DNA from: Ampullaceana balthica
Lineage: Eukaryota > Mollusca > Gastropoda > Lymnaeidae
Direction: 5' to 3'
NCBI GenBank assembly: GCA_944989445.1
Contig: CALYLW010000162.1
Coordinates: forward strand, 295,001 to 359,000
Length of the DNA stretch: 64,000 bases
This document shows, piece after piece, positions 24,601 to 35,281 of this stretch. The stretch's first letter is position 1, and the number at the start of each line of letters is the position of its first letter. The position numbers and the translations under genes were made by a program. The notes beneath the pieces are model-generated. The model worked only from the letters and a program-made list of their open reading frames with translations, did not search any database and was not told the origin of the DNA.

Positions 24601-27600
24601 AAGCCCCTAGTAAGTTCTAATGGAAACATTAGGACCCCTACGACCATCGATTATGGGACTTTAAAAAAAAATCGTATCGTCTTTGATGTTGAACTAATTT
24701 AAAATATTAAATTTGTCGCTGGAAAACCATCACCAGAACGATTTTTGAGTGTCAGCCGAGTGATGGTTTTTTACTCTCTTCCATTCAACGCCTTTGCCGC
24801 AGCGCCCGATTCACAGAATTGCGTTACCAAGTAGTGAATTGGATGCGGAATTGAATAATCTTAAGTTTTGTATGAAACAACATTATAAAATATTATTTAA
24901 AATGTAAAAAAAAATGCCAGGAAAATTCCATATTATGAGTTTTTGACACAAATGGACTTATTAATTAAAATTTCTGAAAAGCTTGTCTATTTTTCTATTG
25001 ATATATGTAAACAACTTTTCATTTATTGTTATCGCGCATTTCGGCAAAACGAACAAAGGACCTCTATATTTTCGTTTCAAAGAAACATTTCGCCGGTGCG
25101 AGGAAATGGCTGAGTCTATTGATGCTAGCGCTCCAGCAGGGACAAACAAATTGACATTTGTCGATCTCAAAGGCAAAGTTGGTGAGTAATATTATTAAAA
25201 GAAAGCATATGTATAGTATAAAATGTTTCTTAATTATTTATTTATTTGCAAATGAGTAGTTTTCACTCGTTAGTTTTACGATTCATTGTACGGTAACTTT
25301 CAAATTTTGGGTTCGTAAGTAATGTAAACCACTACTTCTACTTTGGAGTGAAGTCTATTTTTATTATGACTGTGTAATAAAACTGATGTATTTCCCCTGA
25401 AATATATTACTTTTATGAGTAATGATTAATATATTTAATTGTAATAAAATGATATTTTTAGTCCTTAATGGTCATTTATAATAAGTGTCACGTGATAATA
25501 ACTTTGGTTGTCAGATTAAGAAAAAGTCAATAAGTTAGGGTTGTTTTGTTTCAGTTAAAAATCACTTATGAAGAAATATAAGAATTTCAACGTAAAGTTC
25601 GAATAATTTCTATGATATATGATTAATGTACTGTGAAATATGTGTTCAATTTTGTTAGATGATGGTCAGCAATATGGTGCACTTAAGAGACTTTTCTAGC
25701 TAGTGGAAAGGGTAGAGGACCATCACTGCCCACTCTTGTTATGAACAGCAAACTACTTCTGCAACTCTATGTTTTAAAAGAGGAAAATAACAAGTCATGG
25801 GATCAGGTAACTTTAAAACTAATACTAATGTTATTAATTATTTTAATGACTTTATTATAATTAATATGTTTATTTTAAAATTATTTTGTTCTCTACTCCG
25901 AGTAATTTTGAAAATTTAAAATTAAACTCTGATAAGTTGTCATTTTCAGCTTGAAACCTGGTTCTCACTGATAAAACAAGGTGGCAGCTTTACAATTTGG
26001 AATCAAGTGGAAAAGGTTGTGGACAGTTTGAATTCAATTTCATAAGTGGACAATGTACGGGGACGCGGTGGTCGAGTGGCAGCGTGCTCGACTGGCGTAC
26101 CGATGGTCACAGGTTCGAATCCATGTGAAGGCAAGGATTTGTTCCCGACGCCTAGGGCGTCCCTGAGTCACCCAGCTCTGAATGGGTACCTAACATCAGT
26201 TAGACGACTGGGTAATGCGTGGAACCCACAAAGCCGTGGCCTGTGAACGCTGCATCACTTGCCAACAGATCATCTGTCATGGTCTGTGGACGCAATAATC
26301 TTCTGCATAGAAAGAGCATCTGTATAGATAAGATAAGATACATTTCTTGGATAAAGCATTGGATTTGGATTTAATAAGTCCTACCTTATCTTTTGGAAAT
26401 AACAGAAAATCTGGGCTCTCCCCCTTAGGAACATGAGAGGTTGGTGCTTCAAGAGAGGTACCAAATCTGTTTGTTATTGATTTTTATGTTAATCTTTTGC
26501 TGCGATTTATAAATAGCTTTGCTTTTTGTATGACTGTGTTTAAGGGTATGTCAAATCAAATATTTTATTAGTAAGCTGACTATTGAGCTCATATTTTCTG
26601 TATATTAATAAATAATAACAGTTTTTTAATATTGGAATTTAAAAAAAACATTTGTAATTATTTAATTTTGATATAATACAACTTTTCTGCATTTATAAGT
26701 TCATATGAACCATTGCACATTTCCAAACTCACTTGTGTTTGAAATATATATAGAATGAGGTAATTTGATCTTTGAAAGCAATGATTAGTCTTTATTTTAA
26801 TGTGATTTTTACAACTCTAGGGATAAGTGTTATTTTTTAAAAAAATTTTGAAAATGCCTTTAACAAATTATTTTTGAGAACCCTTGCATTCTTCTAACTG
26901 TACATTTATTTTAATCATTGAAGTTGTGGGTAAACACTTTATTTACGTTTATAGATCTTTAGTTACCCTTCATTTTGATATAATTATCTTGTATCCTGGT
27001 TCATTGGCTGATTTTTTTTATTTTTTTTTAAGTTGTTAATTTTGTGTTTTTTACCCCCCTTTTTATTTTTCTTAAAAAAATGATTCAAATCCATTTTTAT
27101 GTCAAAATTTTTTAATGATTAAATTAATCTGTACCCCTGAAAAAAATTGAGTTTGTTCTCCATATACTTTTGGTTGAAATTAGAGTGAGTAAGTGTGTAT
27201 CAGTAAAATATCTATACAGATACAGTTTTTCAAAAACAGCACTTTTTAGGAAAACGAAAAAAATGAAATAAACCCAAACTTTAAATGTCCATCATATTCC
27301 ATAACTTTCCCATTTACGAAGATATATGAACAAACTTGGTGTCCACATTCTTAGAATTACTAGTACTTTAAAATACAACATATAAAAAAGCTGTGGGACT
27401 ATTTTAAAATTTCAGTTTGTGGTACCTAGTTAAAGTAAAAGCTACATTACATTTCTATAAATGATTTTATTGGCTTTTAAAGTATGAGCTGTAAGAATGA
27501 CAAATTCATTAAAATAAAACTAAACTGATACTGGTAGCTGTGGAAAGTGCGAGTTGCATACTAGAAATATTGAGTGAGAAAAAAAGAGCAAGACATATTA

Positions 27601-30600
27601 AGGATGTTCCTAGTGTTTCGACTAGTCGTAACACTAGCCGGTAAACTACTGATACGACTAGATGACACTTCGTTTTTCGGTTACTTACATACTTTTCCCT
27701 CGTATTATTATTTATTTAGACGAGCATACGTAAACAAGAGGTTTTACTTCCTTATTTAATTTACTTACATACTTTTCCCTCGTATTATTATTATTTATTT
27801 AGACGAGCATACGTAAACAAGAGGTTTTACTTCCTTATTTAATTTCTTGCATAGCAGAACGAATTTGCTGTATTACGTCACAAAATTTGGAAGCCATGGA
27901 ATTACCACGACTTAACCGATTTTGCGAAATAATGAATCGCAACTTAACGGGATCTATGTATGCATCATAAAAAATAATTAATCGAACAATATTTTTTTAA
28001 TCAGTACGAGCCCTAGAATAAATTATTAAATGCAACTTTAGATACTTTAGTCATTACAGTAATTCTGAGGCTACTGCTACAACTAGTCATAGCAATAAAA
28101 TTATTTCGTATAACAAGGACTAGTCGTAACAGTAAACTATTGCTCCAACTAGTCATAACACAAGATAGGAATATTAATGTTACGACAACTTCACTTATTT
28201 ACTAAAATCATATTGGATGGGGGTCTAAGTTTTTGTGACGACGTGTGACGTCTTTTATGGCATGGACAGCCCTTTACTTTATACACATATATACACCCTT
28301 AACAAAAGATATTAATAGATTTGGGTTTTTACTTATTTCCAGGCAGGAGTGTGTGTATTAATTCTAAAATCTAAAATTTTGAAAAACATATTTAATCAAC
28401 GTCTCCGCTTTTCAGAATAAGTAGTACCAAAATTACAATTACCAGCATCCTCATTGTGGTTTTTAAAAATTTTTAAAAAATATTTTTAAAATTAAAAAAA
28501 GTCACTTACATCGCGGATTGAACCACGTATTAGTTTTATCAACAATGAACCATCCATCCGCCTATCACTTCATTTAGGGAGGTTCATGTTAAATTAGGAT
28601 TGGTAAATTATTGTTATGATGGCCGGGCCCAAAATAGAGTTATTTCCGGGTGCCATCTTGTTGCTAAGGCATGTGACCTAGGAAAAAGTAGTACCAAAGC
28701 GACAATGTAGGAGAGTTGACGGGATGGGGGTGGGGGAAGATGGATGGACATTCTCAAATTTCCTTGGTTTTAGCTAGAAGAAAACTGTCTGGTCTGAACA
28801 TTATAAAGCACATTACTGAATATATATAACCTATTAAATTCAAGTATTTTGTCTACAATTCATGATTCCACATTCTTGGAGCAGCAAAGGTAAGCCAGTT
28901 GACTCCTTTATTTAATTTTTTTTAAACAGGGAAAGATAGTGAGAATTTTCTCGAATTATTTTTGAGTCAAAATGCCACATTATAGTACAGTCGAAACCGG
29001 TTAAGTCGACGGCGTTGGGGTATGAAAAATGGCATCGAGATAACCGATGATCGAGTTAAAACGAAAACCAATATGGTGGCAAAATATTAACATGCGCTTG
29101 TAATTTCTTTATATACGTGTTGTGCGTTAATTAGTGATGGGACGATTAATCAGAATCGTCTCGGAATATACGAAATATCAATATAATGTTAAATTATGTG
29201 ATATATTATATTATGCGAAATGAAATGTCCTTGCGAGTATGATTTATGTAAATGAATTAGTGACTCGGCTCTGACTGAGGCTCTACCCCTCTAGCTCTAG
29301 TTCATTTGCTCGTTCGTCCTTGAACTTTATTATTTCATGCTATTTACTACTAATCTAATACTAATGATGTAATTATAATTAAAGTCATAATCTTAGTGTA
29401 AGTTTATTACTAATAAATACCAAGGCATTTATTTGTATAAGGACCAAGGAAAACAATCAATATTCAAATAAATATATTTGTTAATACATGTAATTGAGTA
29501 CTATTACGCTAGGACTAGTGTTTACCGTAGTTACGACTATCGAACGACCGCTTACACTCATCTTTAAAAATGTTTGGGCTTATTTATTTAAGTTTTAAGT
29601 CTTCGGATTTAAATAATTTATTCAGCTGCAACTTCAATAAGCCCGTAATAGCTTTTTACCCCGGAGTTCGTTTTTGTTGTGTTGAGCAACGGTGACTTCA
29701 AATCGCTTTCTCCCTATTCCGGTATCTAAATAATATACACGTCATCACTATTAGTCTACTTCGCCTACGGCTAAGGAATGCTTTTTTATTTTTAAAATTT
29801 TAATTTGCTTAGTTGTCGAGGCACTGTACGAGAGCTTCATGTGAACCACGGTCAGTCATTCTTACCTACTCTATCCCTCGTCTCATCCCAAATCCTGTAA
29901 GGATTCTATTCCATTTTCACAACTCCTTCGCCTCCGTAGGCTGTGTCAATCTAATGAGGACTTTTTGGAAAAGGCGTTGGAAATGGTGGAGTCTTTTAGA
30001 CAAAGGTCTTACCCTGAAGCTATACTTCAATCTGCACTTCAGCGAGTTAAAAACTTCACTCGTGCCGAAGCCTTTGTATCACGCTCCAGTGATAGTAATG
30101 AAAGGAGCAAATTGGTGCTCACATACCATCCCCACAACATCAGAGCAAAGGAAATATTTTTGAAAAACCGCATCATCCTCCTCGCGGACCCTGAGACAAA
30201 CAACATATTTTCCACCCCACCCCTCATTGTATTCAGGAGGGATAAAAATCTGCGAGACCTATTGGTTCGTAGCCGTCTGCTTATTCCGTCCTCCCATCTG
30301 GGCACCAAGCCATGTGGTCGTAATCGCTGCAAGACATGTCCCTTTGTTACCCAGACGGACCAGATTGTCTTCCCTAAGGGGATATTCAAGATTAGGAATA
30401 GCTATCTTTGTACTAGCCGCAATGTGGTCTACACCATTGTGTGTAAGCGCTGTCCTTTGAAGTACATTGGTGAGACGGGGAGGTTACTCTCCTGCCGTAT
30501 CGCGGAGCATGTACGTGCCATTAAACAAGACAAACAGTGTCCTGTCTCCCGACACTTCAATGGACGGGACCACATGGGCGTCGATGACATGTCTTGTCAC

Positions 30601-33600
30601 CGCCTTAGTTTCTTGTACAAACACACCCGGCCGGGTCAGTCTGGAGAATAGACTAATCCATGAGTATGGGACTCTTACACCACATGGGATCAACGTTGTG
30701 TTCGCACTGACAAGCTGATTGATTGGCCACACCCACCCTTTCCTTTATAAGCTCTTACTTTTCTCTCCTTACTTTATCTCTACTGGACTACTTGGATTTC
30801 ACCGCAGCTAAGTGTTTTTTCTATTATTTCGTTTTATTCGTTTCATTTGTGTACTATTTGTCGTTGAGGAAGGCTCTTTGCCGAAACGTTCGCTGTTGTG
30901 TTACGTCCTGTCAGGCCTACTAATACCCTGTTTTTATTTTATACATTTACTTATACATCTACAGTGGGTTTGGGGAAGGAACATTTTTCTTTTTAAATTG
31001 AGTCAGAGCATGCCTTGGTAAATGGCCAGTGTAGCTCAACCCCACCCCAGAATCGTCGTGTGCGCTGCGAAATTCAATAATTCTGACAAGTTGATGAGTG
31101 AAACATAATTATGGTATTTAAATAAATTCCATCTTATTATGACTGTTTACTCCGTTTTATCAGGACTTATTACCCGGAGTTAATTTTTTGTTGTGTTATG
31201 GCAGAATACCAGAGCCAATACGCGAGCGAACGTGACCTCAAAATCAAAGCGTTCTCTTAATAATATTCTGGTCTATAAATATAAAAATACACGTCATCAC
31301 TGTTTGTGGAGTTCGCTAGTGACCGATTTTTAAAAAAAAATGTATCCGCTTAGTTACCGAAGCATAGTACCAGAAGTAACAGCGCTGAGCAAGCGGGCTG
31401 TGACGTCACCAGCAGACCCTGGTGAGGCAGAAAATTGGTCCCTTCCCTTGGTTATAAAAAAATCATAGCCAACATTTTCAAAAGCTGGCGATTGGTCATA
31501 GGGATCGAGATAACCAACGTTAAGTGGCAAATTTGACCCTTTTTATGTGCTCGTGTTATGAGGTTTCGGCAACTTAAAAAAATCGAATTAAACGACGAGA
31601 AAATGCTAAGACAAAGAGAGAATTTGGCGGTTCCAATAAAAAACGTCGACATAATGGGGTGGGCGAGTTAACCGAGCTCAAGTTAAGTGGGTTCGACTGT
31701 ATACCTTATCCTGGTTAAATAATTCTTTAATAATGATTGACTAATTTTGAAAGAAAGTTACAAAAGTAAACCAAATGACACTTAAATTTTGGACACGTTC
31801 AAAAGTTAGATGAATTTAAGAAAATTTAATGTTCTTTTTAAGTATGACAGACAAGACTTAAACTTTAAAAAAGTGGCATTCAATTAATTAATTAGCTTTT
31901 TTTCAATTTAAGGCTTGCTTGACATTCGCCCCCTAGAATAACAAGGTTCTAAGTTGAGTTTTTGACAAAAATGAGTTATTACAGCTGGGATATTGTCCAT
32001 GTTTCAATCTATCATAGCACAAACTGTGAAAGGTGTATCGTGAGACAATTTTGTAGGTAGTACAAAATGAAAATAACAAGGTCCTAACTCAATATAGGTC
32101 TATCAAACATCACATAGAACATTATTCTAGAGGAGTGAATGTTGGGAACATTGTCCTCCTTTAAATAATAAATTTAGGCACATGTATGTCATGAAAGTGA
32201 ATGATATTTTTAAAAAACGCAAACGAATCGTGTAATGAAAACAATAGATTTGAGCTTTATTATTAAAGAAATACAAAGCTCAACGTTACACCTTTCACAA
32301 TTTGTGCTATGATAGATTGAAACATGGACAATATCCCAGCGCTTTTAAAATCAGAACAACTTGGAATTTCAGTAGAGAACAGACCCAGGTTGAAGAAAAG
32401 GGTGACAGGTGAGAAAACAAGAGACTAACTCTGCAAGAAGAAAACAAAAGGTCGATGTTTGAGTGTATTGATCGTTTCCATTCTGAACTCCAGATCAGAT
32501 CAAGTGCAATCAAGGAAGTAGCAACCATGTTTGAGGCTGTTCAAGCCAAAAGCTTGATATCTGCCGCTGAAGAAGAATTTCTAAAGTCTATTCCAAGGTT
32601 GTCCATTTTCTATGATGAGTTGTCAGAGGAAGAGCTTTTATTAGAAATACCAAGGCTGAGAAGGCACCTGAAGGCAGCAGAGATCGATCTCAAAGAGGCT
32701 GAAGACTGGTCCGTACTTGAAGTTTTGAAATTTGTAGCTGAATGGGACTTCATAGAATCTCTCCCCTATCTCACATTGAGTTTACGATTATTTGTTACAA
32801 TCTGTGTGTCTGTGGCTTCATGTGAAAGGAGTTTTTCAAAGATAAAACTTTTAAAGAATTATTTGCGATCTACAATGGGGCAGTCAAGGCTTTCTTGCCA
32901 TGTTATCCATTGAGAGTGATTCGGCACAAGAAATAGATTTCAATGACGTAATTAACAAGTTTTAAGTTTTAAAGGCCAGAAATGCTAAATTCTGTTTTTT
33001 TAAATATATTTAATGATATCGTATTTTGAATAATTACATATTAATCTGATAGTTGCTGATCTTACCTCATTTGAAGTTGTACTGTAACTGTAATGGTTGG
33101 TAATATAATCTAATTTTGGTAATGTAATGTAATTGTTGTAAATTTTAATGGAACGCAATGTAGATGCAAGTTTGTGAAATTTGAAAATATTAGTTATTTA
33201 ACCGTATTACTTAAAATTAAAAATTAAAATTTTTTCTATTTAGTTCTTCATTTTTAAATCTTATCTTATCTTATCTTATCTGTTTACAGACGCTCCTTCT
33301 ATACAGAAGATTATTGCGTCCTACGCTTATCTATGGTTTGTGTTTAGTCCTGCATTTTTATTAGAGATTTAAATTTTGATAAAGTGTTGGTTTTCCTGGA
33401 TTCTTCAGGCAACCCATTCCACGCCCGAATTCCGGACGGGAAGAAGGAAAACTTGTATGTGTTTGTTCTTGCATACGGAATAAGAAAGGTGTTTTTATCC
33501 TTATGTCTATCTGAGGGTTGTATTAAGTTATCTTTGTGTTGTATTTCTAAATTAGAATTAATTGCTTTATGTATGATTACTACTTTGCTCTTGGTTCTTC

Positions 33601-35236
33601 TATCCTCTAGTGTTTCAAGGTTTAATGATTTAACTAATGGTGTTACTCTTGTCAGTTTCGAATATTCTCCAGTAATGAATCTGGCAGCTCTTTTTTGAAT
33701 TTGTTCTAGTTTATCAATGTTTTCTTTGGTGGATGGGTCCCATACAGAAGATGCATATTCTAGTGCAGGTCTCACCAAAGTGAGGTAGCATTTTAGTTTT
33801 ATATCTCTATTACATTTGTTAAAGTTCCTTTTTATAAAGCCTAAGGTTTTGTTTGATTTTTTAATAACTTCATTAACATGGGGATTCCATGATAGTTTAT
33901 CATTTATTAAGACTCCTAAGTATTTTGCATCTTTAGTTTGGGTCAGTTCTTTTTCATGAATGTAATATTTTGAATTTATTTGTTTCTTTTTCTTTGTTAC
34001 TCTTAACAGTTGACACTTTTCTGGATGGAAAGACATACTCCAGTTAGTTTCCCATTTTATCAATTCATCTAAGTCTTTTTGTAAAATTTTGCTATCTTGT
34101 TCTGATTTAATTGTTCTATAGATTATACAATCATCAGCAAATAACCTAACTTTTGTACCTGTTGAGATGTTGTTGGGTAAATCATTTATATAAATTAAAA
34201 AGAGTAAGGGACCTAGCACAGTTCCTTGTGGAACTCCTGAGTTAACCTTTATTGGTGCAGATTTAGATCCATTAATTATTACAGTTTGCTCCCTGCCCAA
34301 AAGGAAGTCTTGGATCCAGTGATGTAAGGAACCCGAGATTCCAAAGTAGTTAAGTTTTTTAAGTAAACTAAGGTGGTGAACTTTGTCAAATGCTTTTGAG
34401 AAGTCTAGTAATATTGTATCTATTTGATCATTTTTGTCCAAGCCTTTTGATAGTTCATCTATTAAACCTATTAATTGTGTTTCACATGATCTGTTTTTTC
34501 TAAAGCCGTGTTGATGTGGGCATAGGGCATTATATTTGTCAAGGTGGTTAACTATTCTACTATATATTATGTGTTCTAGTAATTTACAGGTGATACTAGT
34601 AAGTGATACAGGCCTGTAATGTTACAATATTTTACCTATCGACTTTAAAATCAACTTTTCTCCTAATTCCTTTGTAACAAACATTTGATCTATATTTTCA
34701 AACGTTACTAAAGAATCTGTGTTACCGGTATTTGGCAGACTCGAGGAGATTTATGGGGCAAATCGTGTGAGGGGGGGTGATACCAAGAGCTACAGCCCGG
34801 GGTGACACCTACCCTAGTGGTGACGCCTCTGGCAGACACTTCGACAATCTTCGACATATTAAAAGTGTGGCAGAGCACAATGCAACCTTGAGCTAATGCA
34901 ATCGCCTTAGTTTAGGACTTAGATAAAATTTAACTTAGCCTTACTAACTTACTTTTACTTACTTCAAGCCCTGTCTTAACAGTATAAGTAATTAGTACCA
35001 TCAGTGAGTGTCAGTTCAGTAGCAGGCATAACTTCATAACTTACTCTTTTTTGGTGACAATCAATCCAATAAACGGCTGGTTGTCGAAACTTTAATATTC
35101 CTGGTTTAGATATTTTGATACAATTACCATCTTCTATTAAACCAGGGCCTAAAATGATCTTTCTATTTTCTTCAACAGGCTTAATGCAATCTAAAACATC
35201 GCCAGGCATAACCAGGCTTCCAATGTGTTTCTCCAT
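21689..35236 (-). CDS. EXOSC3: Exosome complex component RRP40 (EXOSC3)
   Basis: Four minus-strand exons: 35236-35045, 22967-22818, 22588-22437 and 21911-21689. All introns start GT and end AG, and codon phases match. The product is about 238 residues (vertebrate protein about 275). Exon 1 gives the N-terminal domain ([42 protein letters not shown]). Exon 2 gives the S1 domain ([39 protein letters not shown]). Exons 3-4 give [20 protein letters not shown] and a KH domain with the family GxNG motif ([11 protein letters not shown]). RRP40 is an RNA-binding cap subunit of the nuclear and cytoplasmic exosome, which trims and degrades RNA. An in-frame upstream ATG at 35281 would add 15 residues; I prefer 35236 because the extension has no family character. 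Intron 1 (12 kb) holds a nested gene, SINEs, transposons and a LINE. It diverges from CARM1. Confidence 0.95.
23659..23951 (-). mobile_element. tRNA-derived SINE with LINE-type 3' tail
   Basis: On the minus strand the head has TGGTCGAGTGGCAGCGCACT (A box) and GGTTCGAATCCG (B box). A tRNA-unrelated body follows (CACAAAGCCGTGGCCTGTGA, GATCATCTGTCATGGTCTGT) and the tail is AGAAGGAGCGTCTGTATAGA plus GATAA repeats. The tail equals the 3' end of the LINE family at 6.3 and 33.3 kb, so that LINE probably mobilised it. It lies in EXOSC3 intron 1, near the exon 2 side. The extreme 5' end is trimmed by several bases relative to the 26-kb copy. Confidence 0.88.
24445..24665 (+). mobile_element. Possible tRNA-like SINE
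   Basis: GGATAGCGAAGTCAATAGTG followed by GGGATCTAGCCCACATT, 40 bp apart, resembles degraded A and B boxes. A GC-rich body (CTGGAAGGGAGATGGGGCGC) ends near an A-run at about 24663. A 26-bp direct repeat of the flank (ATTCCTTTAATTATATCTTGG) precedes it. Only one copy is present, so this is weak. Confidence 0.35.
25106..26045 (+). pseudogene. Unrecognised three-exon gene nested in EXOSC3 intron 1, frameshifted
   Basis: Exons 25106-25181, 25659-25806 and 25950-26045 have sound GT and AG borders (GTGAGT, GTAACT; TTAG, TTTCAG). The product would be about 106 residues: [20 protein letters not shown], then [32 protein letters not shown] and finally [20 protein letters not shown] before the TAA. In exon 2 the frame is broken at the TTTT run near 25697: 320 coding bases are one short of a multiple of three. 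So this is either a recent pseudogene or a one-base homopolymer error in the sequence. Introns argue against a processed copy. The product is hydrophilic, with helix-like Leu/Lys/Glu patterning and no signal peptide. I do not recognise the family. A SINE starts 14 bp after the stop, in the 3' UTR. Confidence 0.6.
26059..26341 (+). mobile_element. tRNA-derived SINE with LINE-type 3' tail
   Basis: The head GACGCGGTGGTCGAGTGGCA contains the A box and CACAGGTTCGAATCCATG contains the B box. The body shares CAGATCATCTGTCATGGTCT and GACGCAATAATCTTCTGCAT with the minus-strand copy at 23.7 kb. It ends in GATAAGATAAGATA, the tail of the window's LINE family. It sits in the 3' UTR of the nested gene. 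Confidence 0.88.
26342..28987. other. EXOSC3 intron 1, mostly unannotatable
   Basis: AT-rich with several homopolymer runs. An 80-bp tandem duplication covers 27681-27843: TTACTTACATACTTTTCCCT through GAGGTTTTACTTCCTTATTT occurs twice, the second copy with three extra bases. Repeated GACTAGTCGTAAC-type text (27618, 28080, 28120, 28155) hints at an old palindromic element. No gene was supported. Confidence 0.45.
29853..30947 (+). mobile_element. 5'-truncated Penelope-like retroelement
   Basis: Both sides of this segment are homologous to the 51275-52522 element (…ACCACGGTCA on the left, TTATACATCTACAGTGGG on the right), which pins the insertion borders. The segment encodes the last part of the reverse transcriptase and the GIY-YIG domain. 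It then carries a short 3' UTR with GTTGAGGAAGGCTCTTTGCC and GAAACGTTCG (30863-30892). That layout resembles the hammerhead-like motif reported in Penelope-like elements; whether it can self-cleave is unknown. Confidence 0.8.
29882..30718 (+). pseudogene. Penelope-like RT C-terminus plus GIY-YIG endonuclease
   Basis: The frame opens with [20 protein letters not shown], matching the conserved end of Penelope-type reverse transcriptase. Later come [12 protein letters not shown] (cysteine motif, ~30320), [20 protein letters not shown] (~30421-30480, the GIY-YIG-like core with YIGETGR) and [12 protein letters not shown]. In the family this nuclease nicks the target DNA. The main frame hits a stop at about 30650. 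The neighbouring frame continues with [20 protein letters not shown] to a stop at 30718, which is the expected C-terminus, so there is one frameshift near 30640. The polymerase catalytic motifs are upstream of the truncation and missing. Confidence 0.85.
31984..32340. repeat. 54-bp near-perfect inverted repeat with 249-bp spacer
   Basis: GCTGGGATATTGTCCATGTT… at 31984-32037 is the reverse complement of 32287-32340, with one mismatch seen. The right arm abuts the hAT transposase remnant. The TA element ends at 31699, so this is a separate structure. Confidence 0.85.
32320..32964 (+). pseudogene. hAT transposase remnant (ZMYM/DUF4371 type), dimerisation end
   Basis: A first frame gives [20 protein letters not shown] (~32330). 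After a shift, 32455-32910 gives [20 protein letters not shown] through [20 protein letters not shown]. The SxERSFSKxKxIKxxLRS motif is the conserved C-terminal dimerisation signature of hAT transposases. A further frame change near 32892 leads to [18 protein letters not shown], ending at 32964. At least two frameshifts and no catalytic core. It sits in EXOSC3 intron 1 and may be the same class as the 7.3-kb N-terminal fragment, though the two are not contiguous. Confidence 0.8.
33256..34735 (-). mobile_element. Non-LTR retrotransposon (Jockey/CR1/L2-like), 5'-truncated
   Basis: On the minus strand the element ends in GGACGCAATAATCTTCTGTA, GAAGGAGCGTCTGTAAACAG and GATAA repeats at 33256-33280. 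That tail is shared with the LINE at 6.3 kb and both tRNA SINEs. The 5' border is unclear, near 34735. This is the least damaged of four copies in the window (others at 6341, 8439 and 20300). Confidence 0.85.
33344..34620 (-). CDS. LINE reverse transcriptase, partial ORF
   Basis: The open frame runs leftward from about 34620. It holds [20 protein letters not shown] (RT motif 1-2 region), [14 protein letters not shown] (motif A with the catalytic Asp), [20 protein letters not shown] (motif B) and [14 protein letters not shown] (motif C, FADD). [20 protein letters not shown] (thumb-side conserved region) and the C-terminal [20 protein letters not shown] follow. All three catalytic aspartates are visible. 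A TAA immediately upstream of the YRPVSL block and the missing endonuclease mean the copy is truncated and not autonomous. It lies antisense to CARM1 and sense to EXOSC3, inside EXOSC3 intron 1. The exact clade cannot be fixed by eye. Confidence 0.88.
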
Positions 35237-35281
35237 TTTGTAAACAATGTAAATGTTCCTGTACGACGTAGACCAGGTCAT

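Larger units (their letters stand above)
28988..31699. mobile_element. TA-family (pogo-like) element, copy 1, with nested insertions
   Basis: Left end CAGTCGAAACCGGTTAAGTC (28988) and right end CTTAAGTGGGTTCGACTG-type text (ending 31699) are inverted. TA flanks both (28986-28987, 31700-31701). The subterminal block GGCATCGAGATAACCGATGA and the right-end block CGGTTCCAATAAAAAACGTC define the family, shared with copies at 44328, 46780 and 56908. The interior contains text homologous to the small hAT at 51275-52522 (29620-29850 and 30950-31280). A Penelope-like fragment (29853-30947) is inserted into that text. No own transposase. Confidence 0.82.

Noticed and set aside
26059..26135. A functional tRNA gene at the head of the SINE
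   Set aside because: A and B boxes are present, but the cloverleaf does not close and the sequence runs into a SINE body with a LINE tail, repeated at 23.7 kb.
30039..30389. Minus-strand open frame within the Penelope-like fragment
   Set aside because: Antisense shadow of the GIY-YIG coding frame.
33384..33698. Plus-strand 104-codon open frame
   Set aside because: Antisense shadow of the LINE reverse transcriptase. The same shadow appears on the other strand of the 6.5-kb copy.
34780..34850. hAT-like terminus (GGTGACGCCTCTGG) near the LINE 5' end
   Set aside because: A single short GC-rich stretch with no partner end or duplication.
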